Below are positions 49,356 to 58,570 of a DNA stretch of 64,000 nt, in pieces. The position numbers and the translations under genes were made by a program. The notes below the pieces were generated by a model. That model was not told the origin of the DNA, searched no databases, and saw only the letters and a list, made by a program, of their open reading frames with translations. The stretch is from Acidimicrobiales bacterium. Lineage in GTDB: Bacteria > Actinomycetota > Acidimicrobiia > Acidimicrobiales > Iamiaceae. How positions within the stretch are numbered: the first letter of the stretch is position 1; the number at the start of each line of letters is the position of its first letter. The stretch covers positions 55,465-119,464 of the forward strand of contig JAUJNP010000001.1 in NCBI GenBank assembly GCA_030448105.1, written 5' to 3'.

Positions 49356-50200
49356 GATCCGCCACCGGCGGAGTCGAGCGCGATGTCGGAGGTGACCGGC
49401 TCGGCGCCGAGGTAGGCGTCGAGCACCGCCTGGTTGGACTGGATCTCGTTCGGGGTGCCCACCGCCAGGATGGAGCCGAAGTCGAGCACGTAGACCGTCG
49501 AGCACAACCGCATCACCAGGGGCACGTCGTGCTCCACCAGCAGGATGCCCATGCCGGCGCCGGCCAGGCGGCTGAGGAGCTGGGCGAAGGCCTCGGTCTC
49601 GCCCTCGTCCTGGCCCGACGCCGGCTCGTCGAGGAGCAGCAGGCGGGGGCGGGTGGCGAGGGCCCGGCCCAGCTCGACCAGGCGGGCCTGGCCGGTGGGC
49701 AGCTCGTCGGCCCGGGTGTCGGCCACCCCTGCCACCCCGACGAAGGAGACGAGGGCGTCGGCCTCCTGCGCCGGGGAGACGGCGGCCACCGCCTCGGGCG
49801 GGGAGCCCGGCTCCACCAGGCCGGCCAGGGCCAGCAGCGCCACCGTGGCCTCGGTGGGAGCGATGCGCCGCCCCCACCGGTGGCGCAGCTCGGCCGCCAC
49901 CAGGACGTTCTCCCGGGCGGTGAGCGAGCCGAACACCTCGAGGCGCTGGAAGGTGCGCCCCACGCCCCGCTGGGCCCGCTTGTGGGCCCGCAGCCGGGTG
50001 ATGTCGTGGTCGTCGAGGAGCACCCGGCCGCTGGTGGTCGACTGCAGACCGGTGATGACGTTGAAGGCGGTGGTCTTGCCGGCCCCGTTCGGACCGATCA
50101 ACCCGGTGATGGTGCCCGGCTCGACGGTGAGGTCGACCTGGTCCACCGCCACGTGCCCGCCGAAGCGGACGGTGACCTCACGGAGTTCGAGCAACGGCAT
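49352..50200 (-). CDS. Branched-chain-type ABC transporter ATP-binding protein LivG-like
   Basis: 282 aa from the ATG at 50200, overlapping the permease end by 23 bp. Walker A is GPNGAGKTTAFNVITG, Walker B is LLLLDEPASGQDEGE and the D-loop region is intact. The signature is degenerate (ELPTGQARLVELGRAL instead of LSYGQQR). GRTFQRLEVFGSLTARENVL matches LivG. A ~20-residue insert (AVAAVSPAQEADALVSFVG) precedes the signature. It pairs with LivF at the cytosolic membrane face. Confidence 0.88.
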   Translation of the reverse strand: MPLLELREVTVRFGGHVAVDQVDLTVEPGTITGLIGPNGAGKTTAFNVITGLQSTTSGRVLLDDHDITRLRAHKRAQRGVGRTFQRLEVFGSLTARENVLVAAELRHRWGRRIAPTEATVALLALAGLVEPGSPPEAVAAVSPAQEADALVSFVGVAGVADTRADELPTGQARLVELGRALATRPRLLLLDEPASGQDEGETEAFAQLLSRLAGAGMGILLVEHDVPLVMRLCSTVYVLDFGSILAVGTPNEIQSNQAVLDAYLGAEPVTSDIALDSAGGGS

Positions 50201-52208
50201 CGCAGCGCCCCCAGCTGAGGCCGAGCTCGTCGTCGAGCCGGGCCAGGTCGTCGTCGGTGAACGGGCGGCCGGCGCCCATGTGCTCGGGTTCGAGCGGAGG
50301 CGGCCCGGCGGGCTCGGTGTCCTCGTGGCCGTTCCCGCCAACGGCTCCGGCGACCTGGCTCACCACGCCGTCGGGGTTCTGCGCCAGGCCTACCCCGGCC
50401 AGGCCGGGCAACAGGTTCATGGCGCTGCGCACCGAGGAGAACCACCCGCCCAGCACGGGCATCATCACGAACGCCACCGAGCCGAACATGGCGCCGAAGA
50501 CCGAGGTGATCCCGAGGACCACCGCCACCAGCACCAGGGGCAGTCCGGGCAACGCCCCCTCGAGCAGGGAGAAGTCGTTGCGGCCCACGCTCGAGCCCTT
50601 CCACATGGCGAACAGCCCGCCGCCCAGGCCGGCGATCGCCGCCGACAAGGCGAACACCTGCAGCTTGGTGGCGCTCAGGCTCAGCCCGAGGGTGGAGCAC
50701 GCCGCCGGCGAGTCCTTCATGGCCTGGAGGCGCCGCCCGAACGAGCCGTTGCGGATCACCGTGAGCAGCAGGGCGACCAGGCCGAACGCCACCGCCATGG
50801 TGACGAAGAAGGCGGTGTCGCCCCCCAGGCCGGGTGGTCGCTCGGCCGAGGAGTTGCCGATGGCGAACGGCTTGAGCTGGGAGAACACCGCGTTGTCGCC
50901 GTAGACGTTCTTCTCCAGCAGCAGGGCGAAGGCCATGGTGGTGAGGGCGAGGTAGAGGCCGCGCATCTTGAGGGCGGGCAGGGCCACCAGCGCGCCGACC
51001 CCGGCGGCGACGAGCACCCCTCCCACCAGGCCCACCACCGGCCCGAGCTTCCACACCACCACTGCGCCGATCCCTGCGAAGCCGAGCTGGGCCAGCGAGA
51101 CCTGCCCGGCGTAGCCCGTCAGCAGCACGAGGGAGAGCATCACCACGCCGAGGGCCACGCCCTTGCCGAGCTCGCGGACGGTGTTGTCCGACACGAGGCC
51201 CGACTGGGCGACCACGAAGGCCACCGCCACGTAGGCCGCCACGGCGATGGTGACCGTGCGCAGCGACGGCCGGGGGATCAGGTTGCGCACCCGGTTGGCC
51301 CCCAGGCTGGTGCGGTCCTCGGGCAGGCAGATGAGCACGACGAACAGCAGGATCACCGGCGCCGACGCCTGGAGGTTGCGGGCCAGGTCGGCCACGGCGT
51401 CGCCGCCGAGCCGTTTGGTGTCGATGAAGTTCAGGAGGTTCTCGAACTCGCCGAGCAGGAGGGCCCCCACGAACGTCAGCGGGAGGCTGCGCAGCCGGCC
51501 GACCATGGCGGCGGCGTAGGCGGAGATGACGAGCAGGGTGAGCGCCACCGGCGTGAACTGGGGCAGGATCGGGGCGATCAGCACCCCGGCCAGCGCCGCC
51601 AACATGCAGCCGAGCATCCACGCCGCGCTCGACACCCGGTCGGGGTCCACCCCGTTCAGCCCCCCCAGGTTGCGGTCGTCGACCACCGCCCGCATGGCCA
51701 CTCCCAACCGGCTGCCGTAGAGCACCACCCGTAGACCCACGGCCACGCCGATGGCGCAGGCGAGCACGATGAGCGAGTGGTAGCTGACGTTGACGCCCAC
51801 CATCTTGATGCTGCTGCCGGAGAAGAACTCCGGGAGCACCCGGGTGGTGGTGCCCTGGGGCCAGATGATGGCGGCCAGCTGCACGAGGGCCACCAGGAGG
51901 CCGATCGTGACCACGATGGTGGTGATGGTGGAGGCGCCGGTGAGTCGTCGCATCAGCACCCGGTCGAGGATCCACCCGATCAGCGGAGCCTCGATCAGCA
52001 GGACCACGGCGAGGGCCACCAGCGCCGGCCACCCCCGGTTCTGGGACAGCTCCCAGTAGGTGAACGCGGCGATCATGCCGATGGCGCCGTGGGCGAAGTT
52101 GAAGATGCCCGAGGTGGTGTAGGTGACGACCAGGCCGCTGGCTGCCACCGCGTAGATGGCGGCCGATTGGAGGCCGAAGATCACGAGGAAGCGGAAGAGG
52201 TCGCTCAT
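50178..52208 (-). CDS. Fused LivH-LivM branched-chain-type permease
   Basis: 676 aa. The N-terminal half is LivH-like (SGLVVTYTTSGIFNFAHGAIG, RRLTGASTITTIVVTIGLLV). The C-terminal half is LivM-like (VMLSLVLLTGYAGQVSLAQL, LALTTMAFALLLEKNVYGDN). Usually these are two genes. About 16-18 membrane spans are expected. The soluble C-terminal tail (PEHMGAGRPFTDDDLARLDDE) is unusual. Its start is 4 bp after the substrate-binding protein's stop, so the two are coupled. The fusion keeps the transporter as one polypeptide. Confidence 0.9.
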   Translation of the reverse strand: MSDLFRFLVIFGLQSAAIYAVAASGLVVTYTTSGIFNFAHGAIGMIAAFTYWELSQNRGWPALVALAVVLLIEAPLIGWILDRVLMRRLTGASTITTIVVTIGLLVALVQLAAIIWPQGTTTRVLPEFFSGSSIKMVGVNVSYHSLIVLACAIGVAVGLRVVLYGSRLGVAMRAVVDDRNLGGLNGVDPDRVSSAAWMLGCMLAALAGVLIAPILPQFTPVALTLLVISAYAAAMVGRLRSLPLTFVGALLLGEFENLLNFIDTKRLGGDAVADLARNLQASAPVILLFVVLICLPEDRTSLGANRVRNLIPRPSLRTVTIAVAAYVAVAFVVAQSGLVSDNTVRELGKGVALGVVMLSLVLLTGYAGQVSLAQLGFAGIGAVVVWKLGPVVGLVGGVLVAAGVGALVALPALKMRGLYLALTTMAFALLLEKNVYGDNAVFSQLKPFAIGNSSAERPPGLGGDTAFFVTMAVAFGLVALLLTVIRNGSFGRRLQAMKDSPAACSTLGLSLSATKLQVFALSAAIAGLGGGLFAMWKGSSVGRNDFSLLEGALPGLPLVLVAVVLGITSVFGAMFGSVAFVMMPVLGGWFSSVRSAMNLLPGLAGVGLAQNPDGVVSQVAGAVGGNGHEDTEPAGPPPLEPEHMGAGRPFTDDDLARLDDELGLSWGRCDAVARTP

Positions 52209-52212
52209 CGAG

Positions 52213-53580
52213 TCAGCCCGCGGTGGTGTATTCCTTGGACAGCTTCACGATGTTCTTCGGGTCACACTCGAACCCCTTCTCGGGGAAGGCCCGCTCGAAC
52301 TTCCCGTCCTGGATGCGGAGGTACAGGAAGCAGTCGTTGTGGGTGCCCGAGCCCGGATCGGTGGTCATCTGGAGCCCGCCGCCGTCCCACTCGTGGATGT
52401 CCTTCAGGGCGGCCACCAGGGCCTCGCGGGTGAGGTCGTTGCCGAGCGAGGCCGCCGCCTGGGCGAACAGCAGCCCGGCCGAGAAGGCCTGCACCCCGAG
52501 GGAGCTCGGCCGACCGCCCTCCTTCTCCAGCCACTCCGAGTAGAGCTGCAGGGCGGGCGTGTCGTCCTCCTCGGCGAAGGGCGTGGTGTTGGTGAGGACG
52601 AATGCACCGGCGGCCGCCGGTTCGGCGGCCATGGCCTCGTCGTAGTACTGCTGGCCGAGGTCGATGACCTTGGGCATGTAGTCCTGGTTCTTCATCTCCC
52701 GCAGGAGGGCGGCGGTGTCGGGCACCACGCTCACGATGGTGAAGTACTCGACGTTCTTGCTTTTCATCTCCGAGACCACCGGCCCGAAGTTCTTCTCGCC
52801 GAAGGCGATGCCCTTGTCGACCACGAAGTCGAACCCGGCCTTGATGCAGGCCTCCTTGGTGGCCAGCCCCCGGGAGCTGGCGGCGGGCACGTCGGTGTAG
52901 ACCACCGCCGCCTTCTTCACCGCCTCGGGGAACTTCTTCTTCAGGTACTTGCAGGGGCCGTTGTTGAAGACGTTCGACCGGGTGCCCGGTACCGGCTGGA
53001 AGAAGTTCTTCGACGTGGAGCGCTCGGGCGTGGCCGAGTAGGCGCCGACCTCGGGCAGGCCGCACGCTTCCCGGGTGCTCACCCCCTGCTGGTCCTGCAC
53101 GCTGCCCGTGCCTACCAACGCGAAGAGGTCGTCGTTGCAGGCCGACTTGGTGACGTCGTCGGTCTTGAAGATCTGCGAGTCGTAGGTCTTGAGCTCGAGC
53201 TGGCGGCCGTTGATGCCGCCGCTCTCGTTGCACATGGCGACGAAGCCCTTGACCGCCTCCTCGATGCCGATGGTGGGCACCGGGGTGATGTCGTTCTTCT
53301 TGTCGGAGATCACGCCGATGCGGATGGTGTCGGCGGTGACCCCCGGTGCCGGCTTGGCGCTCCCGGCCGCTCCGTTGGCCTTGGCCGCCGAGCACGGGTT
53401 CTCGAGCGTGCCGATCTTGTTCTTGGTGTCCCCGCCGCCCCCGCTCCCGTCGCCGCCGGACTGCGCCCCGCCGGCGTTGAGTCCTTGGCCGGACCCGGCC
53501 TCGTTGTCGGAGACCCGCGACCCGCAAGCGCTGAGCACGAGGAGCACGGTGCACAGCAGAGCGATGGACGTGCGCTTCAT
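52213..53580 (-). CDS. Branched-chain-type ABC transporter substrate-binding lipoprotein
   Basis: 455 aa from the ATG at 53580. The lipobox LVLSACG places the mature Cys at residue ~19. A Gly/Ser-rich linker follows (GGDGSGGGGDTKNKIG). The periplasmic-binding (Peripla_BP_6) domain shows ADTIRIGVISDKKND, CNESGGINGRQLELKTYDSQ and LFALVGTGSVQDQQGV. The family binds amino acids or related ligands. Here it lies 65 bp after fadE28, in the same direction, so it may bind a steroid side-chain metabolite. Specificity is unknown. Confidence 0.88.
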   Translation of the reverse strand: MKRTSIALLCTVLLVLSACGSRVSDNEAGSGQGLNAGGAQSGGDGSGGGGDTKNKIGTLENPCSAAKANGAAGSAKPAPGVTADTIRIGVISDKKNDITPVPTIGIEEAVKGFVAMCNESGGINGRQLELKTYDSQIFKTDDVTKSACNDDLFALVGTGSVQDQQGVSTREACGLPEVGAYSATPERSTSKNFFQPVPGTRSNVFNNGPCKYLKKKFPEAVKKAAVVYTDVPAASSRGLATKEACIKAGFDFVVDKGIAFGEKNFGPVVSEMKSKNVEYFTIVSVVPDTAALLREMKNQDYMPKVIDLGQQYYDEAMAAEPAAAGAFVLTNTTPFAEEDDTPALQLYSEWLEKEGGRPSSLGVQAFSAGLLFAQAAASLGNDLTREALVAALKDIHEWDGGGLQMTTDPGSGTHNDCFLYLRIQDGKFERAFPEKGFECDPKNIVKLSKEYTTAG

Positions 53581-53645
53581 GGAACCCCCCTGAGCGTTGC
53601 CGAGAGCGACTGTAGCGCGGGTCACACGACGTTTCTGAGGGACCG

Positions 53646-54782
53646 TCAGATACGGGCGGGGTCGTTCTCCGCGAGGTGGGCGCCCAGCTTGAGGAGGTGG
53701 TGGGTGGTGCCGCCGAGGGTGAGCTCGAGGTGCTTGGCCCAGCGGAAGTGGCGGTGCACCGGGTAGTCGACGTCGACCCCGATCCCCCCGTGGAGGTGGA
53801 GGGCGGCGTGCACCACCCGCTGCGCGCCCTGGGACGCCCACACCTTGGCCACCGCCAGCGCCTCGGCCACCGGCTCGTCGCGGGACAGCAGCCAGGCGGC
53901 CCGACGGGCGGTGAGCCGCACCCCCTCGGTGTCGATGTAGGCGTCGGCCATGCGCTGGGCAACCGCCTGGAAGGTGGCGATGGGGGCGTTGAACTGGTGG
54001 CGCTCGGAGGTGTAGGTGGCGGTGGTGCGCAGGGCCGCTTCGCACACCCCCGCCTGGGTGGCGCACACCCCGGCCACGGCCCGGTCGGTGATCCACCCCA
54101 CCACGTCCGCCCCCCCGTCGACCGCGCCGAGCACGTCGACCCGGCCGACGGAGACGCCCTCCAGGTGCAGGGTCGGCACGGGCTCGAGGTTGGTGGACAC
54201 CTGCCGCTCGATGCTGACGCCGGGGGCGCCGGCGTCGACCACGAACACCGTGGTGGCGCCCTCGCCGGTGCGGGCGGGGACCAGAAGATGGCCGGCGAGG
54301 TGACCTGACGGCACGAACACCTTCTCGCCGTGGAGCTGCCACCCGTCGCCATCGGGCGTGGCCACGGTGGCGGGCACCGCCGGCGGCTCCGGTGAGCCGG
54401 GCTCGACCAGCGCGGCGGTGAGCACGAGATCGCCGGCGATCACGCCCGGCAGGTAGAGGGCCCGCTGCTCGTCGGACCCGAACCGGGCGAGGGGCATCGC
54501 CCCCAGGACCAGGGTGGCGAGCAAGGGGATCGGGGCCACGGTGCGACCGACCTGCTCGAGCATCAGACAGGCCTCGACGATGCCGTAGCCGCCACCGTCG
54601 TCGTCGGTGGGCAGGCACACGCCCAGGAGGTCGGCTCGGGCCAGCTCCTTCCAGGTGTCGCGGGCGAACCAGTCGGGCTCGCCTTCCAACTCGCGCACCC
54701 GCCCGGGGGGCAGGGTGTCGGTGAGGATGCGCCCCGCCAACCCGGCGATGGCCGCCTGGTCGTCGTCGAGGGTGAGGTCCAC
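53646..54782 (-). CDS. fadE28: Acyl-CoA dehydrogenase FadE28-like (ChsE1 type)
   Basis: 378 aa from a GTG at 54782. It starts MDLTLDDDQAAIAGLAGRIL and resembles FadE28 (Rv3544c) as recalled. The domain order and SERHQFNAPIATFQAVAQRMAD fit. HHLHGGIGVDV-like residues occur as LHLHGGIGVDVDYPVHRH. In M. tuberculosis FadE28 pairs with FadE29 as a heteromeric ChsE1-ChsE2 that dehydrogenates the three-carbon steroid side chain. The next gene upstream, 9 bp away, is the FadE29-like partner. Confidence 0.88.
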   Translation of the reverse strand: MDLTLDDDQAAIAGLAGRILTDTLPPGRVRELEGEPDWFARDTWKELARADLLGVCLPTDDDGGGYGIVEACLMLEQVGRTVAPIPLLATLVLGAMPLARFGSDEQRALYLPGVIAGDLVLTAALVEPGSPEPPAVPATVATPDGDGWQLHGEKVFVPSGHLAGHLLVPARTGEGATTVFVVDAGAPGVSIERQVSTNLEPVPTLHLEGVSVGRVDVLGAVDGGADVVGWITDRAVAGVCATQAGVCEAALRTTATYTSERHQFNAPIATFQAVAQRMADAYIDTEGVRLTARRAAWLLSRDEPVAEALAVAKVWASQGAQRVVHAALHLHGGIGVDVDYPVHRHFRWAKHLELTLGGTTHHLLKLGAHLAENDPARI

Positions 54783-54791
54783 GGCGCTCTC

Positions 54792-55961
54792 CTACATCCG
54801 AGGGGTGCGGGGCATGCCCAGGCCGAACAGGGCGATGAGGTCGCGCTGGATCTCGTTGGTGCCGCCCCCGAAGGTGAGGATGAGCGAGCCCTGGTACGAC
54901 CGCTCGAGGCGGCCCCGCAACGCGGCCGCGGGCGACTCGCGGGTCAGCGCCGCCGGCTGGCCGAGCACCTCGAACAGCAGCCGGTAGGCGCGGAGGAACG
55001 CCTCGGTGCCGAACACCTTGGTGGCGCTGGCGTCGGCCGGGTCCACGGTGGCGGCCGAAGCCACCTTCCAGTTGAGGAGGGTGAGCAGCTCGAGGTCGGC
55101 GTGCACTCGGGCCAGGTTCACCCGCACCCACTCCTGATCGACCACCCGGCGGCCATCGGGGAGGGTGGTGTGCTGGGCCCACCGGCGCACGTCGGAGTAG
55201 AGGGTCTCGATGATGCCGGGCGGGGCGAGCGACACCCGCTCGTAGTTGAGCTGGTTGACGATGAGGTCCCAGCCCCGGTTGAGGTCGCCGATGATCGCCG
55301 AGTCGGGTACCCGCACGTCGTCGTAGAACGTCTGGAACGTGCTGGCGTTCACCATCGTCTCGATCTTCGAGTAGCTGAAGCCGGGGTCAGTGGTGGGGAC
55401 GGCGAAGATGGTGATGCCCTTGTGCTTGGGCGCCTCGGGATCGGTGCGGGCGGCCAGCCACACGTAGTCGGCGTAGCTGGCCAGGCTGGTGAAGGTCTTC
55501 TGGCCGTTGATCACCCACTCGTCGCCGTCACGCACGGCGCGGGTCTGCAGCGACGCCAGGTCGGTGCCGGCGGCGGGCTCGGTGTAGCCGATCGAGAAGT
55601 GGAGCTCCCCGGCGAGGATCCGGGGCAGGAAGAAGTCCTTCTGCGCGGCGGTCCCGAACTCCATGATGGTGGGGCCCACCGTGTTCACCGACAGGAACGG
55701 CACCGGCGCGCCGGCCCGCCAGGACTCGTTCATGAACACGAACTGCTCTACCGGGCCGAAGCCCCGCCCGCCGTACTGCTTCGGCCAGCCCACGCCCAGC
55801 CAGCCGTCGCGCCCCATCCGCCGCACCGCCTCGAGGCACACGGGGGCGCCGCTCTCGCCGGCGCTCTGGGCCGCCTCCACCTCCGGGGTCACCAGCTCGG
55901 CGAAGTAGGCCCGCAGCTCCTGGCGCAGCGCCTCCTGCTCGGGCGTGTAGGCGATGTGCAC
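54792..55961 (-). CDS. fadE29: Acyl-CoA dehydrogenase FadE29-like (ChsE2 type)
   Basis: 389 aa from a GTG at 55961. It begins MHIAYTPEQEALRQELRAYF and has RRMGRDGWLGVGWPKQYGG, IGYTEPAAGTDLASLQTRAV and QLNYERVSLAPPG, very close to FadE29 (Rv3543c) as recalled. The latter segment includes the Glu position I believe is catalytic in ChsE2. It partners with the FadE28-like protein 9 bp downstream. The pair acts on 3-oxo-4-pregnene-20-carboxyl-CoA in mycobacteria. Strong evidence for steroid side-chain degradation. Confidence 0.92.
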   Translation of the reverse strand: MHIAYTPEQEALRQELRAYFAELVTPEVEAAQSAGESGAPVCLEAVRRMGRDGWLGVGWPKQYGGRGFGPVEQFVFMNESWRAGAPVPFLSVNTVGPTIMEFGTAAQKDFFLPRILAGELHFSIGYTEPAAGTDLASLQTRAVRDGDEWVINGQKTFTSLASYADYVWLAARTDPEAPKHKGITIFAVPTTDPGFSYSKIETMVNASTFQTFYDDVRVPDSAIIGDLNRGWDLIVNQLNYERVSLAPPGIIETLYSDVRRWAQHTTLPDGRRVVDQEWVRVNLARVHADLELLTLLNWKVASAATVDPADASATKVFGTEAFLRAYRLLFEVLGQPAALTRESPAAALRGRLERSYQGSLILTFGGGTNEIQRDLIALFGLGMPRTPRM

Positions 55962-55971
55962 CGGTCTCGCC

Positions 55972-56868
55972 TCAGGGGGCCAGGGCGGCGTCGGCCGGGG
56001 GCCGTGACGCGCCGGCCACGGTGAGGCAGGCCTCTACCAGCGGAGCGGCGAAGCGGGGGCGGGCGCACACCGTGTGGCCATCGTCGATCCGATGCAGGGT
56101 GGCATGGGGGATCGACACCAGCAGGCGCATCTGCTCGATGGGGGGGATGGCCCGGTCGCCCCCGGTGACGATGACGGCGGTGGGCACGTCGATGTCGCTG
56201 ATCCATCCGCCGGCGTTGTAGGTGCCGATGGCGTGCGCCGCCTCGGCCACCACTCGCCAGTCGTGGCGGCGCATCTCCGCCGACGCCCACGCCTGGATGC
56301 TGGCCGGCCGGGATCGCACGCCCACCGGCATGCGGCGGCTGACGATGCCGAGCGGCAGCCGGGTGATGCTCTGGCCGAGCCGGGTGGTGCCGGCGGCCGC
56401 CGACATGGCGGTCACGAAGACGAGGCGCTCGCGGGTGCCGGGCACGAACCGGTCGGAGGTGGCGCACAGCACCAGGCCCGAGACGGCCTCGGGGTGGCGC
56501 TTCCACAACAGCTGCGCCACGGGACCGCCCATGGAGTAGCCGACGGCGATGGCGGGACCGGTGCCGAGCTCGGCGAGCAGGGCGGCGGTGTCGTCGGCGC
56601 AGTCGGCCAGCCGGAACCGCCGGTTGGACCGCAGCCCCCGCCCGTGGCCCCGCAGGTCGGGGGCGACCACCCGGAAGTGGCGACCCAGGGCGGCGAAGGC
56701 CTGGAACCAGTTGAGGCCGCCGCTGGCCACCAGCCCGTGGAGGAGGACGATGGTGGGCGCCCCCGGCGGCCCCTCCACCTCCCGCACGAAGGTGGTGCCC
56801 CGGCCGGGTAGCTCGACCCGGCGTCCGAGGGGCAGATCCGGACCGGTGATGGCGGTCGTCTCAGCCAC
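55972..56868 (-). CDS. Alpha/beta hydrolase
   Basis: 298 aa from a GTG at 56868. IVLLHGLVASGGLNWF is the oxyanion region. VGYSMGGPVAQLL has the nucleophile Ser (G-x-S-x-G). VIVTGGDRAIPPIEQM carries the Asp and IDDGHTVCARPRF the His. It lies between fadD and fadE29 in the KstR-controlled run; 10-bp gap to fadE29. It might hydrolyse an acyl-CoA, lactone or ester formed in the pathway; the substrate is unknown. Confidence 0.86.
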   Translation of the reverse strand: MAETTAITGPDLPLGRRVELPGRGTTFVREVEGPPGAPTIVLLHGLVASGGLNWFQAFAALGRHFRVVAPDLRGHGRGLRSNRRFRLADCADDTAALLAELGTGPAIAVGYSMGGPVAQLLWKRHPEAVSGLVLCATSDRFVPGTRERLVFVTAMSAAAGTTRLGQSITRLPLGIVSRRMPVGVRSRPASIQAWASAEMRRHDWRVVAEAAHAIGTYNAGGWISDIDVPTAVIVTGGDRAIPPIEQMRLLVSIPHATLHRIDDGHTVCARPRFAAPLVEACLTVAGASRPPADAALAP

Positions 56869-56899
56869 GGAGCCACACTATGCAGCCCCTGATGCCATG

Positions 56900-58570
56900 T
56901 CAGACATGGTCCTCGGCGCCGCCCGCATCGCCGCCTTCCCGGCGGCGATGGTCGGTGCCCCCCTCGGCCACCCCGGTCGCCCAGCGGTAGTCGGCCTTGC
57001 CGGCGGGCGAGCGCTGCACCCGGTCCACCAGCACCAGGCGCTTGGGCAGCTTGAAGCCGGCGAGGTCCCCCCGGCAGTGCTCGCGCAGATCCTCCAGGGA
57101 CGGCTCGGCACCGGGTACGGGGGCCACCACCGCGGCCACCGCGCTCCCCCAACGCTCGTCGGGCACGCCGACCACCAGCACGTCGGCCACCGCCGGGTGG
57201 CCGTGGAGGGCGGCCTCCACCTCCTCGGGGAAGACCTTCTCGCCGCCGGTGTTGATGCACTGCGAGCCCCGCCCGAGGAGCTGGATGCTGCCGTCGGCCT
57301 CCACCGTCGCCATGTCGCCGGTGAGGACGTGACGCACCCCCTCGATCTCGACGAACGTGCTGGCGGTGCGCTCCGGGTCGCGGTGGTAGCCGAGCGGGAT
57401 GCGGCCCCGGAGGGCCACCCGCCCGACCACGCCCGAGCCCGGCGCCACCGGGCGGTGGTCGTCGAGCACGGCGGTGTCGGCGTAGGCGGTGAAGCGGGCC
57501 AGGCCGCCGGCGCGGTCGGCGTCGCCCGGCTGGAGGCGCTGGCTGCCCTGGGCGCCGGTCTCGGAGGAGCCGAACCCGTCGATGAGCACCTTGTCGGGAA
57601 AGGTGGCGGCGATGCGGGCCTTCAGGGCCGGCGACATCGGCGCTCCGCCGTTGGAGATGGCCAACAGCGACGATGCCGCCCACCGCCCGGGGTTGGCGTC
57701 CCAGGCGTCGAGCAGGGGCCGGCCGACGGCGTCGCCGATGACGGTGATGAGGTTGACGGCCTCGTCCTCGACCGCCTCCCACACCGCCTCGGGGTCGAGG
57801 GCGCCGGGCATGAGCGTGGTCTGGCCCCCGGCGAACAGCTGCGCCAGGGTCGTCCACTGGGCGGCGGCGTGCATCAGCGGTGCCACCGGCAGGTAGCTGA
57901 ACCCTCCGGTGAGGCGCTCGAAGATTTGCTCGGGCCGCTCCACCGCGCCCTGCATGCGGCTCGGGTCGCCACCGCCGATGCAGGCGAAGAAAGCGTCCTC
58001 CTGGCGCCACACCACGCCCTTGGGGCTGCCCGTGGTGCCACCCGTGTACATGACGTAGTGGTCGTCGCCGCTGCGGCCGGGCACCTCCACCGGGTCGGGC
58101 GCGTGGGCCGCCAGCGCTTCCTCGAAGGCGACCGCGCCGAGGGCGGCATCGGCCTCGCCCGCGCACAGGCGCACGGGCAGGTCGAGGGCAGACAGCACCC
58201 CCGCCACCTCGGGCTCGGTCGAGGCGTCGAAGACGATGCCGCGGGCACCGTCGCGGCCGAGCAGCTCGTTCAACTCGGCCGCCCGGTACCGGTGGTTGAG
58301 GTTGATGGGCACGGCCCGGATGGTGAAGGCGGCGAGCATGGCCTCCACCCACTCCACCCGGTTGGGCATGCAGATGCCGACGTGGTCGCCAGGGGCCATG
58401 CCCTCGGCCAGGAGGTGGCGGGCCAGGCGGTTCACCCGGGCGGCCAGCTCGGCGAAGGTCCGCCGATCAGGCCCGCACACCAGGGCCGTGCGCTCGCCCA
58501 CCCGGGGGGATACCGCCTCCCAGATGTCGGCGAAGTTGAACGTGGCCGGTGCGTCGGCCTCCGTCGCCAT
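56900..58570 (-). CDS. Acyl-CoA synthetase, FadD17/FadD19-like
   Basis: 556 aa from the ATG at 58570, which overlaps the LLM stop (TGATG). MYTGGTTGSPKGVVWRQEDA, DGFGSSETGAQGSQ and LGRGSQCINTGGEKVFPEEV match the FadD19/FadD17 pattern, as does SPAGKADYRW near the end. It is the second gene of the run driven from the operator at 59752. It probably activates a shorter steroid side-chain acid. It is distinct from fadD19 at 41915, with different N-terminus (TFNFADIWEAVSPRV). Confidence 0.9.
   Translation of the reverse strand: MATEADAPATFNFADIWEAVSPRVGERTALVCGPDRRTFAELAARVNRLARHLLAEGMAPGDHVGICMPNRVEWVEAMLAAFTIRAVPINLNHRYRAAELNELLGRDGARGIVFDASTEPEVAGVLSALDLPVRLCAGEADAALGAVAFEEALAAHAPDPVEVPGRSGDDHYVMYTGGTTGSPKGVVWRQEDAFFACIGGGDPSRMQGAVERPEQIFERLTGGFSYLPVAPLMHAAAQWTTLAQLFAGGQTTLMPGALDPEAVWEAVEDEAVNLITVIGDAVGRPLLDAWDANPGRWAASSLLAISNGGAPMSPALKARIAATFPDKVLIDGFGSSETGAQGSQRLQPGDADRAGGLARFTAYADTAVLDDHRPVAPGSGVVGRVALRGRIPLGYHRDPERTASTFVEIEGVRHVLTGDMATVEADGSIQLLGRGSQCINTGGEKVFPEEVEAALHGHPAVADVLVVGVPDERWGSAVAAVVAPVPGAEPSLEDLREHCRGDLAGFKLPKRLVLVDRVQRSPAGKADYRWATGVAEGGTDHRRREGGDAGGAEDHV

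Noticed and set aside
53581-53645. A KstR-type site before the substrate-binding lipoprotein
   Set aside because: The nearest match (CACGACGTTTCTGA) lacks the AAC half, so I do not count it. The gene may be read through from the upstream fadE genes.
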